Origin: a virus
Strand: one strand, 5' to 3'
DNA length: 48,547 bases
IMG/VR virus record: IMGVR_UViG_3300027851_001147
Location: 1 to 48,547 of that record
The notes beneath the pieces were generated by a model. The model was not told the origin of the DNA. It did not search any database and worked only from the letters and a program-made list of their open reading frames with translations. This document shows, in pieces, positions 21,492-29,736 of this stretch (within the stretch, counting starts at the first letter, position 1; each line of letters opens with the position of its first letter). Both the position numbers and the translations under genes were made by a program.

Positions 21492-23449
21492 TGATGATGG
21501 ACTACGAAGGCTCGCAGGAGATCGAACGGGCTTGGCGCGACGGGATCACTCCCGACCCGCTGCTCACGGTGTCGGAATGGTCGGATCGCCATCGGATGCT
21601 CTCCAGCAAGGCATCCGCCGAGCCCGGGCGCTGGCGCACCAGCCGCACGCCGTACCTGAAGGCGATCATGGATTGCCTGTCGCCGACCTCGCCGGTCGAG
21701 CGCGTGGCGTTCATGAAGGCGGCGCAGCTCGGAGCGACCGAAATGGGATCGAACTGGATCGGCTACGTGATCCACCACGCACCGGGCCCGATGATGGCGG
21801 TCTGGCCGACGGTAGAGATGGCCAAGCGCAACTCGAAGCAGCGGATCGACCCGCTGATCGAGGAGTCGGCGGCACTGGCGGAATTGATCGCGCCCGCACG
21901 CAGCCGCGATTCGGGCAACACGATTCTGGCCAAGGAGTTCCGGGGCGGCGTGCTGGTGATGACCGGCGCGAACAGCGCGGTGGGCCTGCGCTCGATGCCG
22001 GTGCGCTACCTGTTCCTCGACGAGGTCGATGGCTATCCGCTGGACGTCGAGGGCGAAGGCGATGCGATCTCACTGGCCGAGGCCCGCACGCGCACCTTTG
22101 CCCGGCGCAAGATCTTCATCGTCTCGACGCCGACGATCTCGGGTGCCTCGGCCATCGAGCGCGAGTACGAGGCTAGCGACCAGCGCCGCTACTTCGTGCC
22201 GTGCCCGCACTGCAACCACCCGCAGTGGCTGCGTTTCGAGCAGTTGCGCTGGGACAAGGGGCAACCGGAAACCGCAGCCTACATCTGCGAATCCTGCGAC
22301 ACCGCGATTGCCGAGCATCACAAGACGTGGATGCTGGAGCACGGCGAATGGCGCGCGATGGCCGAGGGCAAGACGGCGGGCTTCCACCTGTCGTCGCTGT
22401 ACAGCCCGGTGGGCTGGCGCTCGTGGCGTGACATCGCCGCCGCGTGGGAAGCCGCCGTCAACAAGGAGTCGGGATCGGCCGCTGCGATCAAGACCTTCAA
22501 GAACACCGAGCTGGGCGAGACCTGGGTCGAGAAAGGCGAAGCGCCCGACTGGCAACGGCTGGTCGAGCGCCGCGAGGACTATCGGCTGGGCACCGTGCCA
22601 CTGGGCGGCCTGCTGCTGGTAGGCGCGGCCGATGTCCAGAAGGATCGCATCGAAGCCTCGATCTGGGCCTTTGGGCGCGGCAAGGAGTCCTGGCTCATCG
22701 AGCACCGCGTTCTGATGGGCGATACCGCACGGGACGCGGTGTGGAAGGCGCTGGCCGCGATGTTGGCCGAGAACTGGACGCACGCTTGCGGAGCACAGAT
22801 GCCACTGGCTCGTTTCGCGCTGGACACCGGCTTTGCCACGCAGGAGGCCTACGCCTTTGTGCGCGCCTGCCACGATCCGCGCGTGATGGCGGTCAAGGGC
22901 GTGCCACGCGGTGCTGCCCTGATCGGCACGCCGACGGCCATCGATGTCTCGCAGGGCGGCAAGAAGCTGCGCCGGGGCATCAAGGTGTTTACGGTGGCGG
23001 TCGGTATCGCCAAGTTGGAGTTCTACAACAACCTGCGCAAGAGCGCGGATGTGGGCGAGGACGGTCTGACCCCGGTGTTTCCGGCCGGGTTCGTCCACCT
23101 TCCCAAGATCGACGCCGAGTTCATCCAGCAGCTCTGCGCCGAGCAACTGATCACCCGCCGCGACCGCAACGGCTTCCCGGTGCGCGAGTGGCAAAAGATG
23201 CGCGAGCGCAACGAAGCGCTCGACTGCTATGTCTACGCCCGCGCGGCTGCGTCCAGTGCGGGATTGGATCGCTTCGAGGAACGCCACTGGCGGGAGTTGG
23301 AGCGGCAACTGGGGGTTGCGCCCCCACCGGATGAGCCACCGCCCATCCACGACATCGAATTGAACGAGGCCACCCCCAGCGGTGGCCTCGCTGCTTCTGG
23401 CACCCGCAATACCGGTCGACGCGTCATCCGAAGCCGTTGGCTTCGTTGA
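21491..23449 (+). CDS. Terminase large subunit, GpA-like
   Basis: A 652-aa packaging ATPase-nuclease of the lambda GpA family. The deviant Walker A KAAQLGATE lies at 76..84 and Walker B YLFLDEVDG with D177/E178. A zinc-knuckle-like pair CPHC (238..241) and CESC (266..269) separates ATPase and nuclease parts. The nuclease half contains AADVQKDRIEASIWAFG and FALDTGFATQEAY with candidate metal-binding aspartates and ends with the conserved EALDCYVYARAA. ATG 21491 overlaps the small subunit stop (TGATG). It would cut and translocate DNA into the prohead. Confidence 0.96.
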   Translation: MMMDYEGSQEIERAWRDGITPDPLLTVSEWSDRHRMLSSKASAEPGRWRTSRTPYLKAIMDCLSPTSPVERVAFMKAAQLGATEMGSNWIGYVIHHAPGPMMAVWPTVEMAKRNSKQRIDPLIEESAALAELIAPARSRDSGNTILAKEFRGGVLVMTGANSAVGLRSMPVRYLFLDEVDGYPLDVEGEGDAISLAEARTRTFARRKIFIVSTPTISGASAIEREYEASDQRRYFVPCPHCNHPQWLRFEQLRWDKGQPETAAYICESCDTAIAEHHKTWMLEHGEWRAMAEGKTAGFHLSSLYSPVGWRSWRDIAAAWEAAVNKESGSAAAIKTFKNTELGETWVEKGEAPDWQRLVERREDYRLGTVPLGGLLLVGAADVQKDRIEASIWAFGRGKESWLIEHRVLMGDTARDAVWKALAAMLAENWTHACGAQMPLARFALDTGFATQEAYAFVRACHDPRVMAVKGVPRGAALIGTPTAIDVSQGGKKLRRGIKVFTVAVGIAKLEFYNNLRKSADVGEDGLTPVFPAGFVHLPKIDAEFIQQLCAEQLITRRDRNGFPVREWQKMRERNEALDCYVYARAAASSAGLDRFEERHWRELERQLGVAPPPDEPPPIHDIELNEATPSGGLAASGTRNTGRRVIRSRWLR

Positions 23450-23477
23450 CGGCGGCCGCTCAAACTAAGGAGAACAC

Positions 23478-23969
23478 ATGAGTCTTGCCACCCGCATCGA
23501 GAGCCTGGTCATCCGGGTCGCCCAGGAGTTCAACGACGTCCGGGCCACTGCAGGCAATCTCGCCAGCCTTTCCACCACCGACAAGTCGAGTCTGGTCGCG
23601 GCGATCAACGAGCTGAAAGCGGCGGTGCTGTCCGCCACCGCCATCGACGACAGCCAGATCGCCACCTCCACCACCTACTCGTCGAACAAGATCGTGTCGC
23701 TGCTCGACGCGCTCAAGGCCGACATCCTCGGTGGAGCGGACGCTGCCTACGACACCCTGGTGGAGATCCAGCAGTTGCTGCAGAACGGCACTACGGGCCT
23801 GGACGCGCTCTTGGCTGCCGTCAACCTGCGTGTGCGGTTCGACGCGGCGCAGACCCTGACGGTTGCCGAGCAACTGCAGGCGTGCACCAACATCGGTGCC
23901 GTGGCTGCCGCCGATGTCGGGAACACCGACACCGACTTCGTCGTGATCTTCGATGGGGCGCTGGCCTGA
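23478..23969 (+). CDS. Fibre-like structural protein (helical N-terminal part)
   Basis: A 163-aa protein that begins MSLATRIESLVIRVAQEFNDV and continues with LASLSTTDKSSLVAAINELKAAV, a pattern common at the base of phage tail-fibre and neck-fibre proteins, where such helices form trimeric coiled coils. Further along are NKIVSLLDALKADIL and LVEIQQLLQNGTTGLDALL. It has no enzymatic motif. AAGGAGAACAC lies before ATG 23478. It lies between terminase and gpW, an unusual place for a fibre, and its stop overlaps the next start. Confidence 0.62.
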   Translation: MSLATRIESLVIRVAQEFNDVRATAGNLASLSTTDKSSLVAAINELKAAVLSATAIDDSQIATSTTYSSNKIVSLLDALKADILGGADAAYDTLVEIQQLLQNGTTGLDALLAAVNLRVRFDAAQTLTVAEQLQACTNIGAVAAADVGNTDTDFVVIFDGALA

Positions 23970-24361
23970 TGAGCCTCGCGTCCGGCATCGCCGCCCTGGC
24001 GGCGCGTATCGGCTTCGAGGTCAAGACCAAGATCGACGCCACGCACCCTGGACTTGCTCGAGTGTGGGTGAGCTTTGGCTACGTTGGCGGCCAGGTCGTG
24101 ATCGGCAGTGCGCATAACGTGGCCAGCGTCGTGCGCACGGCAGCGGGCCGGTACCGCGTGCATTTTGCGGTGGCGATGTCTGATGCGAACTACTGCTGGA
24201 CGGCGCTCGCGCGCAGCAGCAGCAACAGCGGCCAGCAGCGTCTGGCCGTCGTGCGCGCCAGTTCCGACCTGAAAACGGCTCAGTACGTCGACATCTCCTG
24301 CGCGACGACAGCAACGTCGTTCGACGACTCCTCTGAAATCAATCTCGTGGTGTACCGCTGA
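23969..24361 (+). CDS. Fibre tip-like beta-sandwich protein
   Basis: A 130-aa protein. After a short helix it has ARVWVSFGYVGGQVVIGSAHN, then VVRTAAGRYRVHFAVAMSDANYCW and FDDSSEINLVVYR. This order (A-x-W-V-x-F, G-x-Y-x-V-x-F, M-x-D-A-N-Y, and a final E-x-N-hydrophobic-R) is the C-terminal tip found on many phage tail fibres. It is encoded separately from its helical partner (TGATG overlap at 23967..23971), so the pair could form a two-part fibre or a virion decoration. Function is inferred from pattern. Confidence 0.7.
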   Translation: MSLASGIAALAARIGFEVKTKIDATHPGLARVWVSFGYVGGQVVIGSAHNVASVVRTAAGRYRVHFAVAMSDANYCWTALARSSSNSGQQRLAVVRASSDLKTAQYVDISCATTATSFDDSSEINLVVYR

Positions 24362-24582
24362 TGGCCTACACAGAAACCCAGCTCCAGGCCCTGGAATCCG
24401 CGCTCGCCAAGGGCGAACGGCGCGTGACCTTTGCCGACAAGACGGTCGAGTACCGCTCGGTCGACGAACTGATGGCCGCGATCCGCGAAGTCAGGCGCGG
24501 ACTGCTGCAGCAGGCGGCTGAAACCGGGCTGCTGCCGGGCGCGCCGCGCCAGATCCGCGTCACGACCTCCAAGGGGTTCTGA
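24361..24582 (+). CDS. Head-to-tail joining protein gpW-like
   Basis: A 73-aa protein matching the gpW layout: N-terminal helix YTETQLQALESALAKGE, beta hairpin RRVTFADKTVEYRS, second helix VDELMAAIREVRRGLLQQ, then a basic tail (RQIRVTTSKGF). Lambda gpW is 68 aa and seals the head after packaging. Start overlaps the fibre-like gene stop and its own stop abuts the portal start. Confidence 0.92.
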   Translation: MAYTETQLQALESALAKGERRVTFADKTVEYRSVDELMAAIREVRRGLLQQAAETGLLPGAPRQIRVTTSKGF

Positions 24583-26093
24583 TGGCTTGGTATTCCAAAC
24601 TCCGAAGCCTCTTCGGCCAGCCTACTGTTCACGAGGCGGCAGGTCGCGGCCGTCGCTCGCTGGCGTGGATGCCCGGTAACCCCGGTGCGGTCGCTGCGAT
24701 GCTGGCGACCAGTGCCGAATTGCGTGGCAAGAGCCGTGACCTCGTCCGCCGCAATGCCTGGGCGCAGGCCGGCATCGAAGCCTTCGTGGCCAACGCGGTC
24801 GGCACCGGCATCAAGCCCCAGAGCCTGTCGCCCGACGAGGCGTTCAAGGCCGAGGTGCAGGCGCTGTGGCGCGACTGGACGGCGGAAGCCGACGCCGCCG
24901 GTCAGACCGACTTCTATGGTCTGCAGGCGCTGGCCTGCCGCGCAATGCTCGAAGGCGGCGAATGCCTAGTCCGCCTGCGGCCGCGACGCCCGGAGGACGG
25001 GCTGGTCGTGCCGCTGCAGCTTCAGTTGCTGGAGCCCGAGCACCTGCCGATCAATCTGAACACCGATCTGCCTTCGGGCAACGTCGTGCGCTCCGGCATC
25101 GAGTTCGACAGCCTGGGGCGGCGCGTGGCCTACCACCTGTACCGCTCGCATCCCGAGGACGGGCGGCTCGCGCCGATGTCGGGCCAGGGCGGGATGGACA
25201 CGGTGCGCATCCCGGCTGCGGAAATCATCCATCTGTTCCGCGTGCTGCGCCCGGGCCAGATTCGCGGCGAGCCGTGGTTGTCACGGGCCCTGGTCAAGCT
25301 CAACGAGCTCGACCAGTACGACGACGCCGAGCTGGTGCGCAAGAAGACCGCCGCGATGTTCGCGGGCTTCGTGACCCGTCAGAACCCCGAGGACAACCTG
25401 ATGGGCGAAGGGGTGGCCGACAGCGACGGCATCGCACTCGCCGGTCTGGAACCGGGCACGCTGCAGATTCTGGAGCCCGGCGAGGACATCAAGTTCTCCG
25501 ATCCCGCCGACGTGGGCGGTTCGTACTCCGAGTTCCTGCGCACGCAGTTCCGCGCGGTCGCCGCCGCCATTGGCATCACCTACGAGCAACTGACCGGCGA
25601 TCTGACGGGCGTGAACTACTCGTCCATCCGTGCCGGGATGTTGGAGTTCCGGCGTCGCTGCGAGATGGTGCAGCACGGTGTGCTGGTGCATCAGATGTGT
25701 CGCCCGGTCTGGGCGGCCTGGATGAAGCAGGCCGTGCTCGCCGGTGCGCTCGAAGCGCCCGGTTTCGCGCGTGGCGGGCCTGCCCGTCGCCGTCAGTACC
25801 TCGCAGTGAAGTGGATTCCTCAGGGCTGGCAGTGGGTCGATCCCGAGAAGGAATTCAAGGCGATGTTGCTGGCCATCCGCGCGGGCCTGATGAGCCGTTC
25901 GGAAGCCATCTCGGCCAACGGCTACGACGCCGAAGACGTCGACCGCGAGATCGCCGCCGACAACCAGCGCGCCGACGACCTCGGCCTGATCTTTGATTCC
26001 GACCCTCGCTACACGTCGAAGGACGGCGGCAGCGCGGAACCCAACCGCAACGCCATCGCGCCCGACGCCACCAGCGGCCCATCGCTTCCCTGA
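24582..26093 (+). CDS. Portal protein, lambda gpB family
   Basis: A 503-aa protein of the lambda-type portal family (residues about 20..470). Recognisable segments are RGKSRDLVRRNAWAQAGIEA, VGTGIKPQ, LACRAMLEGGECLVRL, IHLFRVLRPGQIRGEPWLS and ITYEQLTGDLTGVNYSSIRAG, the last being the most conserved part of this family. ATG overlaps the gpW stop (TGATG). It forms the dodecameric DNA entry ring. The C-terminus is serine/proline-rich and likely disordered. Confidence 0.96.
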   Translation: MAWYSKLRSLFGQPTVHEAAGRGRRSLAWMPGNPGAVAAMLATSAELRGKSRDLVRRNAWAQAGIEAFVANAVGTGIKPQSLSPDEAFKAEVQALWRDWTAEADAAGQTDFYGLQALACRAMLEGGECLVRLRPRRPEDGLVVPLQLQLLEPEHLPINLNTDLPSGNVVRSGIEFDSLGRRVAYHLYRSHPEDGRLAPMSGQGGMDTVRIPAAEIIHLFRVLRPGQIRGEPWLSRALVKLNELDQYDDAELVRKKTAAMFAGFVTRQNPEDNLMGEGVADSDGIALAGLEPGTLQILEPGEDIKFSDPADVGGSYSEFLRTQFRAVAAAIGITYEQLTGDLTGVNYSSIRAGMLEFRRRCEMVQHGVLVHQMCRPVWAAWMKQAVLAGALEAPGFARGGPARRRQYLAVKWIPQGWQWVDPEKEFKAMLLAIRAGLMSRSEAISANGYDAEDVDREIAADNQRADDLGLIFDSDPRYTSKDGGSAEPNRNAIAPDATSGPSLP

Positions 26094-26123
26094 CCGACCG
26101 CCCGCATTTCTCGAAGGATTCCC

Positions 26124-27374
26124 ATGACCGTGCTGCCACATCTGGCGGCGCGCCTCTTTGGCGTGCCGCTGGCGATCCATCGCCCGAAACTCGACGTCAT
26201 CCTGTCCGTGCTCGGTGCGCGTATTGGCCTGACCGACATGGTCGTGCCCGCGGACTACGCGCCGACCACACGCCCACTGTCGCCTGCGACCGGCAAGGTC
26301 GCCGTCATCCCGATCCACGGCACGCTGGTGCGCCGCACCTCCGGCCTCGAAGCCGTGTCGGGCCTCGCCAGCTACACCAGCATCGCCGCGCAACTGGACG
26401 CGGCGTTGGCCAGCCCTGAGGTCGCCGCGATCCTGCTCGATGTAGATTCGCCCGGCGGTGAATCCGGCGGCGTATTCGATCTGGCCGACCGCATCCGTGC
26501 GGCCAGCCGGATCAAGCCGGTCTGGGCTGTGGCCAACGACATGGCGTTCTCGGCGGCCTACGCGCTGGCGTCCGCCGCGAGCCGCGTGTTCGTCGCGCGC
26601 ACCGGCGGCGTCGGCTCGATTGGCGTCATCGCCATGCATATCGATCAGTCGGTGAAGGACGCGAAGGATGGCATTCGCTATACCGCCGTGTTCGCGGGCG
26701 AGCGCAAGAACGACCTCAACCCGCACGAACCGATCTCCGACGAGGCTCACGCCGTCCTGAAGGCCGAGGTGGATCGCGTCTACGACCTCTTCGTCGAGAC
26801 GGTCGCTCGCCATCGCGGCCTCGACGCCGACGCCGTGCGCACCACCGAAGCGGGCCTGTTCTTCGGCCCGGATGCCGTCGCCGCAGGTCTCGCGGACGCC
26901 GTCGGTGGCTTCGACGACGCGCTCGACCAGCTCACCCAATCGCTTTCCCCACTCCCGACTCAGGTGGCTTCGGCCAGCCAAGCGGGCCATTTTCGCAACC
27001 ACCAGATGGAGTCATCCATGAATGATCGAACCGACCCCGCTGCTCTTGATCGGCCTCTTGCTGATCCTGCTGGCAATCCTCCTCAACCCTCCGCCACCGC
27101 CTCCACCGCCACGGCAATGACCGTGGCCGACGCCATCGAAATCGCCCAAACCTGCACGTTGGCCGGACGCCCCGACCTGATCGCGGGCTTCCTCGAAGCG
27201 CAGGCCTCGCCCGCCAAGGTGCGCAGCCAGCTCCTGGCCGCGCAGGCCGACGCCAGTCCCGAAATCACCAGTCTCATCACGCCCGATGCCGTGCGCCCTG
27301 CGGCCAGCAATCCGCTGATCGATGCAGCAAAGCAGATCGCGGCGCAATCCACCGCCTTCAAAAAGGAGATCTGA
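26124..27374 (+). CDS. S49-family capsid maturation protease with fused scaffold
   Basis: A 416-aa protein. Residues about 55..270 are a ClpP-like serine peptidase of family S49: KVAVIPIHGTLVRR, LLDVDSPGGESGG, NDMAFSAAYALAS with nucleophile S143, GGVGSIGVIA and AGERKNDLNP with K195, giving the Ser-Lys pair with the same 52-residue spacing as bacterial SppA. From about residue 298 the protein becomes a proline/alanine-rich helical scaffold domain. GAAGGATTCCC precedes ATG 26124. As in lambda C/Nu3, an internal in-frame start (27018) may make the scaffold alone. Confidence 0.93.
   Translation: MTVLPHLAARLFGVPLAIHRPKLDVILSVLGARIGLTDMVVPADYAPTTRPLSPATGKVAVIPIHGTLVRRTSGLEAVSGLASYTSIAAQLDAALASPEVAAILLDVDSPGGESGGVFDLADRIRAASRIKPVWAVANDMAFSAAYALASAASRVFVARTGGVGSIGVIAMHIDQSVKDAKDGIRYTAVFAGERKNDLNPHEPISDEAHAVLKAEVDRVYDLFVETVARHRGLDADAVRTTEAGLFFGPDAVAAGLADAVGGFDDALDQLTQSLSPLPTQVASASQAGHFRNHQMESSMNDRTDPAALDRPLADPAGNPPQPSATASTATAMTVADAIEIAQTCTLAGRPDLIAGFLEAQASPAKVRSQLLAAQADASPEITSLITPDAVRPAASNPLIDAAKQIAAQSTAFKKEI
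27018..27374 (+). CDS. Nested scaffold protein (Nu3-like), in-frame internal start
   Basis: ATG 27018, in frame with the protease, is preceded by GGAG with a 6-nt spacer, an ideal ribosome site inside a gene. The product of 118 aa (MNDRTDPAALDRPLADPAG...) is alanine-, proline- and glutamine-rich with helical C-terminal half, as expected for a capsid scaffold. Lambda makes Nu3 in exactly this way. Expression is inferred. Confidence 0.65.
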   Translation: MNDRTDPAALDRPLADPAGNPPQPSATASTATAMTVADAIEIAQTCTLAGRPDLIAGFLEAQASPAKVRSQLLAAQADASPEITSLITPDAVRPAASNPLIDAAKQIAAQSTAFKKEI

Positions 27375-27375
27375 A

Positions 27376-27753
27376 ATGTCCGTTCTCGCCGAACCCCTGA
27401 ACCTGGGCGACCTGCTCAAGTACGAAGCACCCAACCTCTACTCGCGCGACCGCGTCACGGTCGCATCGGGTCAAAACCTGCTGCTGGGCACGGTGCTCGG
27501 CATCGTCACCGCCAGTGGCAAATACAAGCAGATCGATCCGTCCGCCGAGGACGGTACGCAGGTCGCCGCAGGCGTGCTGCTGCAAGCCTGCGATGCCACC
27601 TTGATCGACCGCGATGACGGCCTCGTCGTCGCGCGCCACGCCGTCGTCGCCCATCACGCGCTCGCGTGGCCCGATGCCATCACCACCGCCGAACAACTCA
27701 CCGCCATTGCGCAGCTCAAGGCGCTGGGCGTGCTCGTCCGTCAAGGAGCCTGA
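27376..27753 (+). CDS. Head decoration protein, gpD-like
   Basis: A 125-aa protein of the lambda D type: LNLGDLLKYEAPNLYSRDRVTVASGQNLLLGTVLG, then QIDPSAEDGTQVAAGVLLQACDAT and VARHAVVAHHALAW. The A-G-V-L-L segment and the VxxxAVV strand are typical. It would trimerise on the expanded capsid to stabilise it. AAAAGGAGATCTGAA precedes ATG 27376, 2 nt after the scaffold stop. Confidence 0.9.
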   Translation: MSVLAEPLNLGDLLKYEAPNLYSRDRVTVASGQNLLLGTVLGIVTASGKYKQIDPSAEDGTQVAAGVLLQACDATLIDRDDGLVVARHAVVAHHALAWPDAITTAEQLTAIAQLKALGVLVRQGA

Positions 27754-27755
27754 TC

Positions 27756-28760
27756 ATGAACAACCCCTTCAGCAATCCCGCCTTCTCGATGGCCGCGCTG
27801 ACCGCCGCCATCAACATCCTGCCCAACCGCTACGGCCGTCTGGAAGAACTGAACCTGATGCCGCCCAAGCCGGTGCGCCAGCGCCAGATCGTCGTCGAGG
27901 AAATGAACGGCGTGCTCAACCTGCTGCCCACGCTGCCGCCGGGCTCGCCCGGCACGGTCGGCGTGCGCGGCAAGCGCAAGCTGCGTTCCTTCGTCGTGCC
28001 GCACATCCCGCACGACGACGTGGTACTGCCCGAGGAAGTGCAAGGCATCCGCGCCTTCGGTTCGGAAACCGAAGCCGAGACGGTCGCAGGCGTCGTCGCG
28101 CGCCATCTGGAGACGATGCGCAACAAGCACGCGATCACCTTGGAGCACCTGCGCGTCGGCGCGCTCAAGGGCGTGATCCTGGATGCCGATGGCTCGGTGC
28201 TCTACGACCTGTTCGATGCCTTCGAGATCGCCCAGCAGACCGTGGCCTTCGAGTTGGGCACGGCGGGAACCAACGTCAAAGCCAAATGCACCACGGTGCT
28301 GGCGACCATCGAGGAGAACCTCAAGGGCGAGTTCATGAACGGAGTCCATTGCCTATGCTCGCCGGAGTTCTTCGCTGCGCTCACCGGTCACGCCAAGGTC
28401 GAGAAGGCCTTCGAGAACTGGCAGAACGGGGCCATCCTCATCAACGACGTGCGTCGCGGCTTCACCTACGGGGGCATCACCTTCGAGGAGTACCGGGGCC
28501 AGGCCACCGATGCCAGCGGCACCGCGCGCCGCTTCATCGCCGCCGGTGAGGCCCACGCCTTCCCGCTGGGCACCATCGACACCTTCGGCACCTACTTCGC
28601 ACCGGCGGACTTCAACGAGACCGTCAACACGGTGGGCCAGCCGCTGTACGCCAAGCAGGAGCCGCGCAAATTCGACCGTGGCACCGATGTGCACACGCAG
28701 TCCAACCCGCTGCCGATGTGCCATCGCCCCGGCGTGTTGGTCAAGCTGACGGTGGCGTGA
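27756..28760 (+). CDS. Major capsid protein, gpE family
   Basis: A 334-aa HK97-fold capsid protein of the lambda E family: FSMAALTAAINILPNRYGRLEELNLMP at the N-terminus, VEEMNGVLNLLPTLPPGSPG, TLEHLRVGALKGVILDADGS, FNGVH-like CSPEFFAALTGH and FTYGGITFEEYRG. Lambda E is 341 aa, so the length fits. CAAGGAGCCTGATC lies before ATG 27756. The last part (FDRGTDVHTQSNPLPMCHRPGVLVKL) is the usual family ending. Confidence 0.96.
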   Translation: MNNPFSNPAFSMAALTAAINILPNRYGRLEELNLMPPKPVRQRQIVVEEMNGVLNLLPTLPPGSPGTVGVRGKRKLRSFVVPHIPHDDVVLPEEVQGIRAFGSETEAETVAGVVARHLETMRNKHAITLEHLRVGALKGVILDADGSVLYDLFDAFEIAQQTVAFELGTAGTNVKAKCTTVLATIEENLKGEFMNGVHCLCSPEFFAALTGHAKVEKAFENWQNGAILINDVRRGFTYGGITFEEYRGQATDASGTARRFIAAGEAHAFPLGTIDTFGTYFAPADFNETVNTVGQPLYAKQEPRKFDRGTDVHTQSNPLPMCHRPGVLVKLTVA

Positions 28761-29062
28761 TGGGTATCGTGGAACAGATCTACGCCTCAGCGGGTAACGC
28801 CGGGCTGCTCAGGGAGTGCCGCTGGCAACCGTCGGATGGCAGTCCCGCCCAGCAGCATCCAGTGGGCTTCGCCGCGCCGGACGAAACCGTGTTCGATGGG
28901 CTGGCCTCGACCACCGACCACCAGATGTCGTATCCGGCGTCGGTGTTTATGGGTCTGGCCCCGCGCGACACGGTGGAGATCGGCAGCGTGATCTATCAGG
29001 TGCGCGACATCCGGGCCGTGGGCGATGGCTCGGAGATGCGCGCCAAGCTCACAAGGCTCTGA
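28760..29062 (+). CDS. Head-tail attachment protein, gpFII-like
   Basis: A 100-aa protein that begins in the capsid gene stop codon (TGATG). The strand pattern with VFDGLASTTDHQMSYPASVFMGLAPRDTVEIGSVIYQVRDIRAVGDGSEMRAKL resembles the lambda FII family, in which a short beta-barrel connects head and tail. Position directly after the capsid gene supports the call. It would be the docking surface for the tail. Confidence 0.82.
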   Translation: MGIVEQIYASAGNAGLLRECRWQPSDGSPAQQHPVGFAAPDETVFDGLASTTDHQMSYPASVFMGLAPRDTVEIGSVIYQVRDIRAVGDGSEMRAKLTRL

Positions 29063-29065
29063 CCC

Positions 29066-29512
29066 GTGTCCAGCAACTCGATCCGCGAACAGATTCTGCT
29101 CGCGGTGATGGCGGCCGTCCGCACGTCGGTGGAATCGCTCGGGGCCACGCTGCACCGCTCGCCCACGGTGGCCATCGGCCGGGAGCAATGCCCGGCGCTG
29201 GTGGTGTTCCCCGAGTCCGAATCCATCACCGAGCGCGCCAACGACCGTGTCACGCGTGAACTGATCGTGCGCCTCGTCGCGCTGGCCCGCGCGGTGCCGC
29301 CCGCGATTCCTGAATCCGAAGCCGACCGGCTGCTCACTGCCGCTCACGCGGCGCTGCTGGCCGACCGGAATCTGGGTGGCTTGTGCCTGGGCATCCGCGA
29401 GCAGGAATGCGAATGGGACATCGAGGACGCCGACGCGGTGGCCGCCGCTATTCCCGCGCGCTATGTGATCACCTACCGGACGCTCGACACCGATCTTTCA
29501 ACCAAGGGATGA
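29066..29512 (+). CDS. Tail completion/terminator-like protein
   Basis: A 148-aa protein starting with GTG 29066. N-terminal helix (REQILLAVMAAVRTSVESLG), a strand with CPALVVFPESES, then ELIVRLVALARAV, a helix (ADRLLTAAHAALLAD) and a final YVITYRTLDTDLS strand. This helix-strand order and the Y-x-I-x-YRT end resemble gpU/gpZ-type tail terminator and completion proteins. It lies between connector and tail tube, as such proteins do. Distinguishing terminator from completion protein is not possible by eye. Confidence 0.72.
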   Translation: MSSNSIREQILLAVMAAVRTSVESLGATLHRSPTVAIGREQCPALVVFPESESITERANDRVTRELIVRLVALARAVPPAIPESEADRLLTAAHAALLADRNLGGLCLGIREQECEWDIEDADAVAAAIPARYVITYRTLDTDLSTKG

Positions 29513-29517
29513 CACCC

Positions 29518-29736
29518 ATGACCTCACTCGTTTTGATCCGCCCACACACCCACGCGGGCAAGTCGCTCCAGCCGGGCGAACGGCTTGACGTGGAAAGCGG
29601 CACCGCCGACTGGCTCATCGCCAACGGCATCGCCCGCCACGACCGCCAGCCCGCACCCGTGCCGCAGCCGGAAGGCGACAGCGCTCCCATCGAAGCCAAA
29701 CCCACTCCCACCCAACGCAAGGAATCCAAATCATGA
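29518..29736 (+). CDS. DUF7210-like small tail protein
   Basis: A 72-aa protein. SLVLIRPHTHAGKSLQPGERLDVESGTADWLIANGIA is the typical small beta-barrel pattern of this family (x-P-x-xHAG, GxxxDV, AxWLxxxGxA). The tail is proline/lysine-rich and disordered. AAGGG lies 9 nt before ATG 29518; ATG 29509 is an alternative. Its stop overlaps the tail tube start. Confidence 0.75.
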   Translation: MTSLVLIRPHTHAGKSLQPGERLDVESGTADWLIANGIARHDRQPAPVPQPEGDSAPIEAKPTPTQRKESKS

